Shown here piece by piece: positions 18,449 to 26,545 of a stretch of 64,000 bases of DNA (position 1 is its first letter; each line of letters begins with the position of its first letter). The notes below the pieces were generated by a model. That model worked only from the letters and a program-made list of their open reading frames with translations. It was not told where the DNA came from and searched no databases. Origin of the DNA: a virus; the IMG/VR virus record IMGVR_UViG_3300032271_000867, positions 24,413-88,412 of that record; one strand, 5' to 3'. The position numbers and the translations under genes are program-made.

Positions 18449-20740
18449 TTAGAACCTTCCCATGCTAGACATTTGTAAATCTTGTTCTAAATAAGATTTA
18501 ACTAAACTTGCAAATTTACGTGCTTCAGACTCAGACGCATTAGCAATACTTAAATTAATTTCTACTTTAGGACTTCCAGAAGATCCAGAAGAGCCTGACC
18601 CATACCCACTAAACCCACCAAGAGTCATAGTACTAGCAGGACCACCAGAACCTGCGTCAGAACCCCCTGAAGAAGCATTAGAGGATGCAAAACTTAATCC
18701 TACGGAAGGAGAGGTAGCAGATACTCCCGTAGCTCCTACAGACAAAATAGAAGATGCAGCAGGAACATAAGCAGTAAATGCAGTAGGATCTAATTGAGTA
18801 ACTCCGGGAACAATATTGTTAATAGAGTGAGGGTCAGTTGTAATAGCTGAACTAGTTCCAGAACTAGACTTAGCATTTTTTGGGTTAATACCAATAGCGC
18901 CACTCATAAATGCTGAAGGATTAACTGCTGCACCATCTTTTTGAACTTCAAAGTGCAAGTGAGGCCCAGTCACATAACCTGAATGTCCGGATTTAGCAAT
19001 TTGTTGTCCAGCAGTTACTTTATCTCCAGGATAAACATTTGCTTGACTTAAGTGTGCGTATAAAGTTTTGTAACCATTACCGTGGTTAAGTACTACATAT
19101 TTACCATAAGAATAAGGACCACTACCAACAGTAGATGAGTCTACGACACCATCAGCTGCAGCAACAACGGATGTACCATCGGCAACTCCATAGTCTGTGC
19201 CATGGTGAACACCTTTGCCCCACGGACCACCTGTTGCACCGAAAGGCGCAGTAACCGCCCCTGAAGTTGGTACTACGTGCTTGTAATTACCCTGTAAACC
19301 ATTATCAGGCATGGTAGTTCCACCAATAGTACTAGTTGGTCCACCTATAACCTTTCCTGTATTTCCTGTAAATGGATTTAAATAATTGCCCATTTGATTT
19401 GCAGTATTGGCTGCCGGTGCAAGATTACTTACAAGAGCAGAAATACCCGAAACAGCTAATGCAGGCACTGCAACTTCAAATTGTCCAGCTAATGCAGCAG
19501 CTCCAGCAACAGCTAATGAACCTCCAGTAACTGCATTTGCTGTATCTTTAATAAAGTTATTAGTTCCTTGGACTTGCTGCAGTTTACCTTGAAAACCAGC
19601 ACTTGATCCTAACACTTGTAAGTAAGCGTTAGTTACCTTAAGAATGCTGCTCATATTAGCAAATTCATCATTGAGAGCTTTAATTTTTCCAATAGCACTG
19701 CTCATGCCTGAAATGTAGTCAGATTCTACCTTTGAGGCATTTTGAGCTTGATTACTATTTAAGTCGTACATCCCAGCCAATGGATTTGCATTTCCTCCAG
19801 CAGCAGATCCACCCAAAAGTTTATTCATAGCAGCATTATTTGAAAGATCCATTTTTGTACCTTTGGATCTTTCAATCATGTATTGTGCAAACATAGCTTG
19901 TTGAGCAGGATCTTGAAAAGCATCGTTAATTATTTGACCAAGGTAACCCTGACGTAATTGTTTTTGTGTTATAGCAAGGCTAGCTTTAGGATGACCTGCA
20001 GTAAGACGTTGTGCTAATTGTTCAAAAATTTGACCTTGTGTTAACGGATTTGCAGTTCTAGGGTCTGAAGTGCGAATACCAAATTGCGCCATTAAACTAG
20101 CAGAAGTAGAGCCAGAAGTAAGATTTTCAATTGCAGCGACTGCTTGCTGATTAGGCATGTTTAAATATTTAGCAGCATTAGCCACAGATCTAAGTGATTG
20201 TTGATATGTGCTATTAGGATCTTGGCTAAATGCCATACCTGCACCAGTTAAATACTGAGCAGTGTATGCATCGCTACCATTAGAAGTAATGCCACCTCGC
20301 ATTGTACCAAAAGTGGCGGCTTCCATTACACTACGGTTTACGCCACCCGCACTAATGCCCGCATTGTAATAAGTTGCCGCTCTATTTAATACGTCACCTA
20401 CACCAGGCATACCTGTAGCATTAGCAGAAAGTTGAGCTAATCCAAAATTAATTCCTGCTTGGCCTACTCTAATTCCCGTAGATATTGCTGCTCCAGCTAT
20501 TCCCGGAATAAAACCAGTAGCCATACTAGCCATACTAGATGCAGAACCAGTAACTGAAGATACTGCAGCTAACGCACCTGCCATAGAATTATTAGAGCCA
20601 GATGCCCCCATACCACTAGCAGCAGTGCTAGGCGCTCGCCAAGATTTAAAGCCACCAGAAATATCTTGGACTAAACTTTTAATGCTGACTAATTGGGATT
20701 TGACATTAGCCAAATCTCCAATAATGTTTTCATCAGTCAT
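18449..20740 (-). CDS. Tape measure protein with M23 endopeptidase domain
   Basis: 763 aa. The N-terminus is helical, the centre contains hydrophobic Ala/Gly-rich segments (AVAGAAALAGQFEVAVPALA), and residues about 495-610 form an M23 (LytM-like) zinc peptidase. Catalytic elements are H512 and D516 in HHGTD and the H594-L-H596 motif in GPHLHFEV. It sets tail length and probably opens peptidoglycan cross-links during DNA entry. The C-terminus is Gly/Ser-rich followed by a helix ending MSSMGRF. Location directly upstream of baseplate genes is canonical. It is short for a myovirus tape measure, so a short tail is expected. Confidence 0.88.
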   Translation of the reverse strand: MTDENIIGDLANVKSQLVSIKSLVQDISGGFKSWRAPSTAASGMGASGSNNSMAGALAAVSSVTGSASSMASMATGFIPGIAGAAISTGIRVGQAGINFGLAQLSANATGMPGVGDVLNRAATYYNAGISAGGVNRSVMEAATFGTMRGGITSNGSDAYTAQYLTGAGMAFSQDPNSTYQQSLRSVANAAKYLNMPNQQAVAAIENLTSGSTSASLMAQFGIRTSDPRTANPLTQGQIFEQLAQRLTAGHPKASLAITQKQLRQGYLGQIINDAFQDPAQQAMFAQYMIERSKGTKMDLSNNAAMNKLLGGSAAGGNANPLAGMYDLNSNQAQNASKVESDYISGMSSAIGKIKALNDEFANMSSILKVTNAYLQVLGSSAGFQGKLQQVQGTNNFIKDTANAVTGGSLAVAGAAALAGQFEVAVPALAVSGISALVSNLAPAANTANQMGNYLNPFTGNTGKVIGGPTSTIGGTTMPDNGLQGNYKHVVPTSGAVTAPFGATGGPWGKGVHHGTDYGVADGTSVVAAADGVVDSSTVGSGPYSYGKYVVLNHGNGYKTLYAHLSQANVYPGDKVTAGQQIAKSGHSGYVTGPHLHFEVQKDGAAVNPSAFMSGAIGINPKNAKSSSGTSSAITTDPHSINNIVPGVTQLDPTAFTAYVPAASSILSVGATGVSATSPSVGLSFASSNASSGGSDAGSGGPASTMTLGGFSGYGSGSSGSSGSPKVEINLSIANASESEARKFASLVKSYLEQDLQMSSMGRF

Positions 20741-20933
20741 TCTTAATCACCACTTTGCCGTATTCTCTGGCTATCTCTAACCAATTCATTCGTTCTCTTG
20801 GAGTCAACTCTTTTATTTCTGTGAGTGTCCATCCAGGAAAACTAGATGTTAGTGCAACCCAGTGTGATAATAATTCTGGATAAGACACTTTTCTAGAACT
20901 GAAATAAAGCCCCAAGGTTAATTGGGACCACAA
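20733..20933 (-). CDS. Second tail assembly chaperone frame, possibly made by frameshift
   Basis: Open frame of 66 codons overlapping the previous gene by 41 nt and the tape measure by 8 nt. The product (YPELLSHWVALTSSFPGWTL then TPRERMNWLEIAREYG) resembles the short partner seen beside gp26-like proteins. The only upstream initiation codon is TTG at 20933, three bases after GGAGAGG, which is close spacing; the next ATG is at codon 49. The frame is +1 relative to the upstream gene, so a +1 (or -2) shift within 20893-20933 could produce a fused chaperone, analogous to G/GT. Confidence 0.55.
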   Translation of the reverse strand: MWSQLTLGLYFSSRKVSYPELLSHWVALTSSFPGWTLTEIKELTPRERMNWLEIAREYGKVVIKND

Positions 20934-21705
20934 CCTCTCCTGTACAATCAGGACAGGTCACAGTTACTGAATCAAATAGTGGGCCAGGTGATCGTTTTGA
21001 TATTTCAAGTGTAATATTTTTTCTATCAACAATACCCATATTCTGCACTTGAAATTTTCCAAGTACTGGGGAATCATCAATCTGAATTACAGTTCTCTCT
21101 AAAAGAAGAGTGGTTAGTTCTGCGTATGTTTTATCTGCTTGAACTGCCATTTCTTTTTGAGTTTTGCCATTGGGCAATAAAACCTTATATTCTTTAGTTG
21201 TGCCTTTATAAGTAAAGCCACGATCATTAATTGGATCAACTAGCTCTTTAATATTGATATCTGTATCAATATCTACTTCTACTGTTTTAAATTCTTTACA
21301 TCCATTACAGTATGAAGGAATAGGAGCAGTATTACCAAATGTTGCTCTATAAATTCCCAGCATGAGAGCATCTCTGTCACCGGCAAGAAGTTCATCTAGA
21401 AGTTCTTCAGTAGCAGGAGTTTCTCCAATTTTTACTACTCCTCTGTTTAAAACAGTAGTAAAAACTTTACCCATATTATCGGCCTTAGAGATAAGTTCCT
21501 CATCTCTACCATTAAGTTCTCGAACTTCAGCTACTTTGATAACCTCCCCACTGGGTGTAATATACCCAGCAGGAAGGTTAACCAAAGTGTCATAAGGTTC
21601 TTTGATGTTTGCTTTTTCAATAGGTTGTTCTTCATTTAATACATTATCCAAGATGCTATTTGCAAGTGTTGGATTAGTAGTTGCTTTTACCGTATTATTT
21701 ACCAT
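20893..21705 (-). CDS. Tail assembly chaperone / gp26-like zinc-binding protein
   Basis: 270 aa. VAEVRELNGRDEELIS is followed by a helical region and a Cys pair C133/C136 (CNGC); a second pair C251/C254 (CPDC) lies near the C-terminus, giving a probable zinc site. This layout fits the T4 gp26-like baseplate assembly proteins. It sits between tail tube and tape measure, where tail chaperones are expected. ATG at 21705 is preceded by AAAGAA. Its last 41 nt overlap the next open frame. Confidence 0.65.
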   Translation of the reverse strand: MVNNTVKATTNPTLANSILDNVLNEEQPIEKANIKEPYDTLVNLPAGYITPSGEVIKVAEVRELNGRDEELISKADNMGKVFTTVLNRGVVKIGETPATEELLDELLAGDRDALMLGIYRATFGNTAPIPSYCNGCKEFKTVEVDIDTDINIKELVDPINDRGFTYKGTTKEYKVLLPNGKTQKEMAVQADKTYAELTTLLLERTVIQIDDSPVLGKFQVQNMGIVDRKNITLEISKRSPGPLFDSVTVTCPDCTGEVVVPINLGALFQF

Positions 21706-21721
21706 TTATTATTCTTTCTAA

Positions 21722-22369
21722 TTAAAATGCTGCAGCCTGACCACCAGTTGCATAACTTGTACCTGACCAGTGAAGGTCAAACCCTTCGTGAACAAGAGTC
21801 ATCTGTTCAACAAAGATAGCGTTGTCACCAGCGTTTAGGTCTGAGTAAGCAAGAGAAGTAATCCAAGCATTGTAAACGTTAAAACGAAGAACTACAAAGT
21901 CACTAGTGTCCCCAGCAACACTTGGAATAATTCCTGTTCCTGTGGCACTTGCACCACTACCGGCAATTGGGTGAGCCAAAACTTGGATTTCAATATCGCA
22001 ACGGAAGTTGTCAGTAATTTTTCCAGTATTGGTGCCTTCTACCGTAGCGAATAGTTTTTTCATCCACTTCCAGTTTTGGTCGGTACCAAGAATTACACCA
22101 CGCTGTAAAGTTAGTGGAGCAAAAGTTGTTTGACCTGGAATCTGGTGAACAGTAGTGTTGTAACCACCTTCACGGTAAGGGATGCTGTCAGTAGTTACTG
22201 ACATACCTGATACTGAAGTAAACCCAAGAGTAGCTCCAGTATTTAGCCAATCAGATCCGCCACTTCCTGCAGTACCAGAAGAAGCTAGAGGCTTAAAGGT
22301 AACTAGGAACCTAAAGTTTCTTAATGGGTCAGTTTCTAGTGTTGAACGGTTATTAATAATAGTAGCCAT
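21722..22369 (-). CDS. Tail tube protein (gp19-like)
   Basis: 215 aa. DPLRNFRFLVTF near the N-terminus, FTSVSGMSVTTDSIPYREGG, then TFAPLTLQRGVILGTDQNWK and a C-terminal MTLVHEGFDLHW are the hallmarks of T4 gp19/contractile tube proteins. It would stack as hexameric rings within the sheath. Directly downstream of the sheath gene in transcription order, as in other myoviruses. Confidence 0.92.
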   Translation of the reverse strand: MATIINNRSTLETDPLRNFRFLVTFKPLASSGTAGSGGSDWLNTGATLGFTSVSGMSVTTDSIPYREGGYNTTVHQIPGQTTFAPLTLQRGVILGTDQNWKWMKKLFATVEGTNTGKITDNFRCDIEIQVLAHPIAGSGASATGTGIIPSVAGDTSDFVVLRFNVYNAWITSLAYSDLNAGDNAIFVEQMTLVHEGFDLHWSGTSYATGGQAAAF

Positions 22370-22387
22370 TAGTCAAACTCTCCTTAA

Positions 22388-23929
22388 TTATTGTGAGACA
22401 AGCTGGTTGAGGTTAATAACAACAAACTCTGCAGGATACTCAAGAGCAACACCGACTTCGATGTGGACTTCACCACTTGCAATAGTTTGAGGAGTGTTGT
22501 TTTCAGCGTCAATCTTTACGTAAAAAGCGTCAGCAGGAGTAGCTCCAACTAGTCCACCTTGGTTACGATACTGATTTAGGAATACTGAAATAGAAGTACG
22601 AAGTCGTGACCATAGAACTGAGTCGTTGTTTTCAAACAAAGCTGAGTTACCAATGTCTTTAAGATTTTTCTTAATGTAGATCAAACTTCTACGCATTGAG
22701 ATGTAACGGTTAGCAGTACCATCCTGAAGAAGAGTACGTGCACCCATAACCACTACACCAGAACCAGGAATGCTACGAATAGCATTTACTGAAGAACCAT
22801 TAGTTCCTCCATTACCAGTGTTTAGGTTATCAAGATCAGTATTAGTAAACTGACGTTCAGTAGCTAATGCGCCCTTAATCTGGGTACGCAATCCTGCAGG
22901 AGATTTAAATGGACCATACTGCTTGTCATTAGCAATAAACAAACCAGCAATTGGACCAGCAGGACCAATCTTACGAAGGTTTCTGCTTAGTGGATCTTGA
23001 ATATAAATGTATGGGTAGTAAACTGCAGCTTGACTTGATTTGTAGTTAGTACTATTAGCATAAGTAATTGCATCTGACACTGACAAGTTAGCAGCAGTAT
23101 CAAGGACAACAAACACGTCTTTACCACTAGCCCAAGTAATCATGTTTAATTGAACAGCAGCAGGAATACTAGTAGTACTAAATGAATTAAATAGTTCTGG
23201 TGAAAATAGAACTAATGGTTGGTTGATAACTTCAAAATCAGATAGTGCAGTGTTATAGTCAGTAGCTGCAATTGCGCTTCCATCTAAACCACTTCCAGTA
23301 AATGGAAAAATAGTATTAAGAACAGGAGTTTTTCCTGGATTAGCAGTGCTTACTACTGTAATAAACCTAGAAGTACTGTTGATTACAGATTGAATATACG
23401 AAGGTGATGTAGGGTCAAAACTTACGTTGTAGTATTGCTCTACAATAACGTCATCTGAAGAACCGGCGGTAACTACTCCTGTAGTAATAGTATCTGCAAT
23501 GCCAGCTTCTTTAGTAAGTGTTACGTTATATTTACCTGCAATAGATCCAGTAGTAAAAGTAATTCTAAAATTAGTACCATCACTACCATAACTTAGTGAG
23601 TTAATAGTGGCCATTGTAACTGGGGTAGTATCAGTAGATGGAATTGTAATTGATGCTTGACCTGCACCTGAACCAAGTACTCGGCGCACGTAAAGGTCTC
23701 CACCACCATTTGCAAAGTACTGAGCTACACCAAAAGTTGCAGGGTATGATGGGTTGTATGAACCATACAAGTTAGTAAAGTCATACCATGAGTTAATTTT
23801 AGTTACTGTTAATGGGCCCTGAGCAAATTGAGCAATTACTGCACCAGTAGCATTAGCAGAAGATGTGTCCGCAATTGGAACACTAGAAAGAGTTTCATTA
23901 ATATAAACTCCCGGACGATTGTACGTCAT
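22388..23929 (-). CDS. Tail sheath protein
   Basis: 513 aa. Begins MTYNRPGVYINETLS, the typical sheath N-terminus, with TGAVIAQFAQGPLTV next. The conserved C-terminal domain shows YISMRRSLIYIKKNLKDI, LFENNDSVLWSRLRTSISVF and HIEVGVALEYPAEFVVINL. ATG has AAGGAGAA upstream. It polymerises around the tube and contracts on infection. The middle region (residues about 90-230) is a variable surface domain. Confidence 0.95.
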   Translation of the reverse strand: MTYNRPGVYINETLSSVPIADTSSANATGAVIAQFAQGPLTVTKINSWYDFTNLYGSYNPSYPATFGVAQYFANGGGDLYVRRVLGSGAGQASITIPSTDTTPVTMATINSLSYGSDGTNFRITFTTGSIAGKYNVTLTKEAGIADTITTGVVTAGSSDDVIVEQYYNVSFDPTSPSYIQSVINSTSRFITVVSTANPGKTPVLNTIFPFTGSGLDGSAIAATDYNTALSDFEVINQPLVLFSPELFNSFSTTSIPAAVQLNMITWASGKDVFVVLDTAANLSVSDAITYANSTNYKSSQAAVYYPYIYIQDPLSRNLRKIGPAGPIAGLFIANDKQYGPFKSPAGLRTQIKGALATERQFTNTDLDNLNTGNGGTNGSSVNAIRSIPGSGVVVMGARTLLQDGTANRYISMRRSLIYIKKNLKDIGNSALFENNDSVLWSRLRTSISVFLNQYRNQGGLVGATPADAFYVKIDAENNTPQTIASGEVHIEVGVALEYPAEFVVINLNQLVSQ

Positions 23930-23970
23930 ATTTTCTCCTTAAATAGGTTTGTTATTCTGAAGGTTCCGTA

Positions 23971-24618
23971 TTATGCACTGAGGGTAAAAGAACCAATACT
24001 TGTGTATTTATTACTTACAAGTTGATCTAGTTTTACTTTATTTACTTTTTGAACAGCTATATAGGTTTCTACAGGAAGTTCGCTTGAAATTCTTACTGTA
24101 ATTGCATTTACAAATAAGCGCTTTGCCTGTTCTGTAATATCTCTTTTTGAGATAGCCATGACATCTAGTCTTCGCATAGTAGAAGTAACTAAAGTGTCTG
24201 AACCAGATACTGTAGTTTTTTCTACTACTTCTAGAGTGCCAAATCTAATTGGTAATTTATACCCCATTAATTGAGAAATAATTTCACGGTCATGTCTTGG
24301 ATGACGAGCGTATGAAGTTACTTGGTAATCAATAAATACTGGAATAGGTAGATGGTGGTTATAGTTTTGAGGAGATGCAAGGTTAGTGTATCCAGGAGCA
24401 GTTCCATAGCCACGCATCTCTCGTGTATTATCCCGTTGAATATCGATCATGTCGATTGTTATGTATGGATAATTTTGAGTTCTTAGTTCTTGGTCTGGTT
24501 GACCAAACCAAACACCTACTTGACGAGAAACTGAATCTGCATCTGATTTTTGATCAGTAACAATAATTCCTTGAAGTTGCTCACGAAGAGCTTTATCTTC
24601 TGACAATAAAAAAGTCAT
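23971..24618 (-). CDS. Probable tail terminator/neck protein
   Basis: 215 aa, ATG overlapping the upstream stop as ATGA. It includes YPYITIDMIDIQRDN, a polypeptide rich in beta strands and with PIPVFIDYQVTSYARHPRHD, resembling tail-completion proteins that precede sheath genes. The C-terminus has SSELPVETYIAVQKV. Assignment as tail terminator is by position immediately before sheath and by strand pattern, not by a firm family match. Confidence 0.55.
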   Translation of the reverse strand: MTFLLSEDKALREQLQGIIVTDQKSDADSVSRQVGVWFGQPDQELRTQNYPYITIDMIDIQRDNTREMRGYGTAPGYTNLASPQNYNHHLPIPVFIDYQVTSYARHPRHDREIISQLMGYKLPIRFGTLEVVEKTTVSGSDTLVTSTMRRLDVMAISKRDITEQAKRLFVNAITVRISSELPVETYIAVQKVNKVKLDQLVSNKYTSIGSFTLSA

Positions 24619-24917
24619 AAATGTCCTTTCATATGTCTAGAAATATTAGCTACAAAAACATTTCCTGCACTATGTGGGCTATTGTCATATTTACGAATAA
24701 CACCAGTAGGTTGAGATGTTTCGCTACCATACTCATGCTTAAATGCAGCAGAGCCATGCCTTGAAGGAACAGTGACTTTAAAGTCATCATTTACTGAAAT
24801 ATGCTGAACTACTTTTGGGTCCCAACCATGCAACAAAGCTTTGCCACGTAGATCATTAGTAATGAAATTTAACGTGTCATTGGTTGCGTGGTCTATGGCA
24901 TCAAGTAGTTTTTTCAC
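24615..24917 (-). CDS. Small neck/tail-completion protein
   Basis: 100 aa. N-terminal helix with DAIDHATNDTLNFI, then KVVQHISVNDDFKVTVPSRH and EYGSETSQPTGVIRKY. The phrase EYGS..QP..VIR followed by a C-terminal hydrophobic/basic helix is reminiscent of small HK97 gp10-type neck proteins. Both ends overlap neighbours by 4 nt, so it belongs to the completion-protein operon. Family call is tentative. Confidence 0.5.
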   Translation of the reverse strand: MKKLLDAIDHATNDTLNFITNDLRGKALLHGWDPKVVQHISVNDDFKVTVPSRHGSAAFKHEYGSETSQPTGVIRKYDNSPHSAGNVFVANISRHMKGHL

Positions 24918-25114
24918 TGCGATTTCTTGCCTGTGTATGGGTTTACTTTTGCAAAATTGCTATTTACATATCCTGAGTTAATCATCGACATCATAATATT
25001 TTGTCTATTAGCAGGATTGTAAACTACTGCACCCTGAACAAAGTTTTGTTGTTCATTAAATAATAGGAACTCATTGGGTTTTTCCCACCAAGGTTTCCAG
25101 TCAGTATTTAGCAT
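24914..25114 (-). CDS. Small unknown protein at the start of the tail operon
   Basis: 66 aa, first gene after the terminator. I set the start at ATG 25114 (GGGGA upstream) rather than an ATG five codons earlier without a site. It has an aromatic DWKPWWEKPNEFLLF start and NPANRQNIMMSMINSGYV. No family recognised. Overlaps the next gene by 4 nt. Confidence 0.5.
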   Translation of the reverse strand: MLNTDWKPWWEKPNEFLLFNEQQNFVQGAVVYNPANRQNIMMSMINSGYVNSNFAKVNPYTGKKSQ

Positions 25115-25153
25115 TTCGCAAATCCCCATTCGAGGCGGCAGTGTTTAGCAATA

Positions 25154-25180
25154 ATGTAGGATCCGCACAGATGCCTACAT
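25154..25180 (-). other. Leader hairpin ahead of the tail operon
   Basis: Perfect 7-bp arms ATGTAGG (25154-25160) and CCTACAT (25174-25180), with an inner ATC/GAT pair, lie between the terminator at 25189-25216 and the first tail gene. It may be part of the 5' leader or a processing site. No clean promoter could be picked in the 40 nt around it. Confidence 0.4.
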
Positions 25181-25188
25181 CTATAGGG

Positions 25189-25216
25189 TAAAAGAAAAGG
25201 CAGCTAAAAGCTGCCT
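25189..25216 (-). terminator. Intrinsic terminator after the small basic gene cluster
   Basis: Stem AGGCAGCT (25198-25205) with complement AGCTGCCT (25209-25216) and a 3-nt loop. On the minus strand the stem is followed directly by UUUUCUUUUAC. It begins 5 nt behind the stop codon of the last Lys-rich gene. This is a textbook rho-independent terminator for leftward transcription. Confidence 0.85.
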
Positions 25217-25221
25217 AAACT

Positions 25222-25419
25222 TTACTTACCTTTTTTAACTTTTTTAGCTAATGCTTTGTCTTTCTTTATATCTTCAGATTTAGACATCTTTTTATTTTTG
25301 TCCATCTTGTCATCAGCTTTTTCAAACTTCTTTTTTTGAGCAGGGGTCATACCTTTTTCAAGTTTCTTATCTGCTTTTTCATCTGCCTTTGATCCAGGCC
25401 ATGGCTTTTTACTTGTCAT
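25222..25419 (-). CDS. Lys-rich small protein
   Basis: 65 aa, about 40 percent Lys with Asp/Glu alternating (KADEKADKKLEKGMTPAQKK). Predicted disordered or helical and strongly charged; likely binds nucleic acid or packs in the virion. ATG at 25419 lies inside the end of the previous gene (AATGACAAGTAA). No family recognised. Confidence 0.55.
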   Translation of the reverse strand: MTSKKPWPGSKADEKADKKLEKGMTPAQKKKFEKADDKMDKNKKMSKSEDIKKDKALAKKVKKGK

Positions 25420-25582
25420 TCTTTTTACCTTTATTCATTTTGGCTGCAGTAATAACATCGCCACGAGTAATTTTATTTTTGTCACCATACATCGCTGCAA
25501 GTTTTGCATTTTTTGGTGAAAGTTTTTTTGATCTAGACTTACACTCAGAACATTTGCCACATGTGCATTTTTTACTTGCCAT
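25409..25582 (-). CDS. Small Cys-cluster basic protein
   Basis: 57 aa, below the usual gene-finder cut-off. Starts MASKKCTCGKCSECKSRSKK, giving a CxCx2Cx2C cluster that could bind one zinc, followed by a helical LSPKNAKLAAMYGDKNKITR segment and a basic tail. Both ends overlap neighbouring genes by 11 nt with ATG in the same AATGxCAAGTAA context, indicating translation by coupling. Confidence 0.6.
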   Translation of the reverse strand: MASKKCTCGKCSECKSRSKKLSPKNAKLAAMYGDKNKITRGDVITAAKMNKGKKNDK

Positions 25583-25712
25583 TTTTACTTCCTTTTTTCT
25601 TTACTTTTTTAGGTAATGGTTTATTTTTGGGAGTATGTTCTTCCCATTTTGCAGCCATTTCTGGATCATTTGCATACATCCATTTACGTTGTTGTTTTGA
25701 TACAAAAGGCAT
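25572..25712 (-). CDS. Small MPFVSKQQRKWMYAN-type phage protein
   Basis: 46 aa. The sequence MPFVSKQQRKWMYANDPEMA and following KWEEHTPKNKPLP is a pattern I recognise from small conserved proteins of many phages, of unknown function. It overlaps the next gene by 11 nt (AATGGCAAGTAA). Ends in a Lys-rich tail like its neighbours. Confidence 0.6.
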   Translation of the reverse strand: MPFVSKQQRKWMYANDPEMAAKWEEHTPKNKPLPKKVKKKGSKNGK

Positions 25713-25714
25713 TT

Positions 25715-26020
25715 TTACTTCTTTTTAGAATCAAGTCGTTTTGAAATAGCAGCTGCTTTTTTCCTAGCATCGGCTTTTGAGGAAGCTCCCCAAGCCTGTA
25801 ATGATAGTAGCAGACGAGTTGGCTCACCGTTGGGTTTACGCTCAGGACCTGGATTACCTGCCATACGAGCAAGAAATGAAGCACGGCGAGGGTTATCGCC
25901 AGATTTAACAGGTGGTTTTAGGTCATGACCTTGAGCCTTTGCAGAAGCACGACCTTTGGCATTTAGGCCACCTTTAGGATTCTTGCCTTCTTTACGCTCC
26001 CAAGCTGGAGTTTTAGCCAT
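25715..26020 (-). CDS. Conserved small basic phage protein
   Basis: 101 aa from ATG 26020, which lies within the end of the upstream gene (AATGGCTAA); an upstream start eight codons earlier would lengthen the overlap. It contains TPAWERKEGKNPKGGLNAKG, then RASFLARMAGNPGPERKPNG and RLLLSLQAWGASSKADARKK. I recognise this as a widespread phage protein pattern without known function; the RRxSFxARM core suggests nucleic acid or virion binding. Confidence 0.6.
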   Translation of the reverse strand: MAKTPAWERKEGKNPKGGLNAKGRASAKAQGHDLKPPVKSGDNPRRASFLARMAGNPGPERKPNGEPTRLLLSLQAWGASSKADARKKAAAISKRLDSKKK

Positions 26021-26183
26021 TTTTCTTTTTCTTCTTTCTAGCAATTGCCATATTATCTACTAGATTAGGATAAGGACGACCGGCTGCTTGAGCACGTGCT
26101 TTAGCAGCAGATTCTTGTTTAGAAGTAAGATCTTTGTGTTTTTTCTTTGGGTTCTTTTTATCCCAAACTGGTTTATCTGCCAT
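26013..26183 (-). CDS. Small Lys-rich protein
   Basis: 56 aa: MADKPVWDKKNPKKKHKDLT followed by SKQESAAKARAQAAGRPYPN and a poly-Lys end. Overlaps upstream gene by 11 nt and downstream gene by 8 nt. Not recognised, but AKARAxAAGRPYPNLVDNM resembles short conserved phage proteins found near the head-tail genes. Confidence 0.6.
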   Translation of the reverse strand: MADKPVWDKKNPKKKHKDLTSKQESAAKARAQAAGRPYPNLVDNMAIARKKKKKNG

Positions 26184-26412
26184 TATTTTTCTTTACTGGT
26201 TTAGGTGTTTCTATTTTTCTTTTTGATGGTTTTAAAGTTTTAGATTCAACATCTTTAGGTTTAAAACCGTCTCCCGTAATTCCATATTTATTATGAACAG
26301 TACGGGAGTTTTCTGGATTAGCACTTTTGTTTATTGTGCCAGAATGATATTCTTTAATTTTTTTACCAGCAGTTCCAGTACCTTTAATTTTTACTTTTTT
26401 ATGATTTTGCAT
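26173..26412 (-). CDS. Small Lys-rich protein
   Basis: 79 aa, strongly basic and low in hydrophobic residues: KKVKIKGTGTAGKKIKEYHS, HNKYGITGDGFKPKDVESKT and a Lys-rich end. Probably disordered. ATG at 26412 has AAGGAT upstream. Part of the seven-gene tiny cassette, function unknown. Confidence 0.55.
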   Translation of the reverse strand: MQNHKKVKIKGTGTAGKKIKEYHSGTINKSANPENSRTVHNKYGITGDGFKPKDVESKTLKPSKRKIETPKPVKKNNGR

Positions 26413-26419
26413 TTTATCC

Positions 26420-26545
26420 TTACCAAGTAGACAAAGTAGTTCTTGCCCAAGTATTAGTTGCTACACATACATATAGAAACCCAGATACACCTGCTCGAAC
26501 TAGGCGTGGGTCTTTTTTACTTGCTGCTTTTTTCTTTTCAGTCAT
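26420..26545 (-). CDS. 41-aa protein with fibre-end motif
   Basis: Starts by TAATG overlap with the beta-helix fibre gene. The first 20 residues are basic (MTEKKKAASKKDPRLVRAGV), and DPRLVRAGVSG is shared with small phage proteins I have seen. The rest, YVCVATNTWARTTLSTW, reads like the C-terminal strand of phage fibres (YVCxATNTW). It may be a fibre-derived fragment fused to a basic leader. Function unknown. Confidence 0.5.
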   Translation of the reverse strand: MTEKKKAASKKDPRLVRAGVSGFLYVCVATNTWARTTLSTW

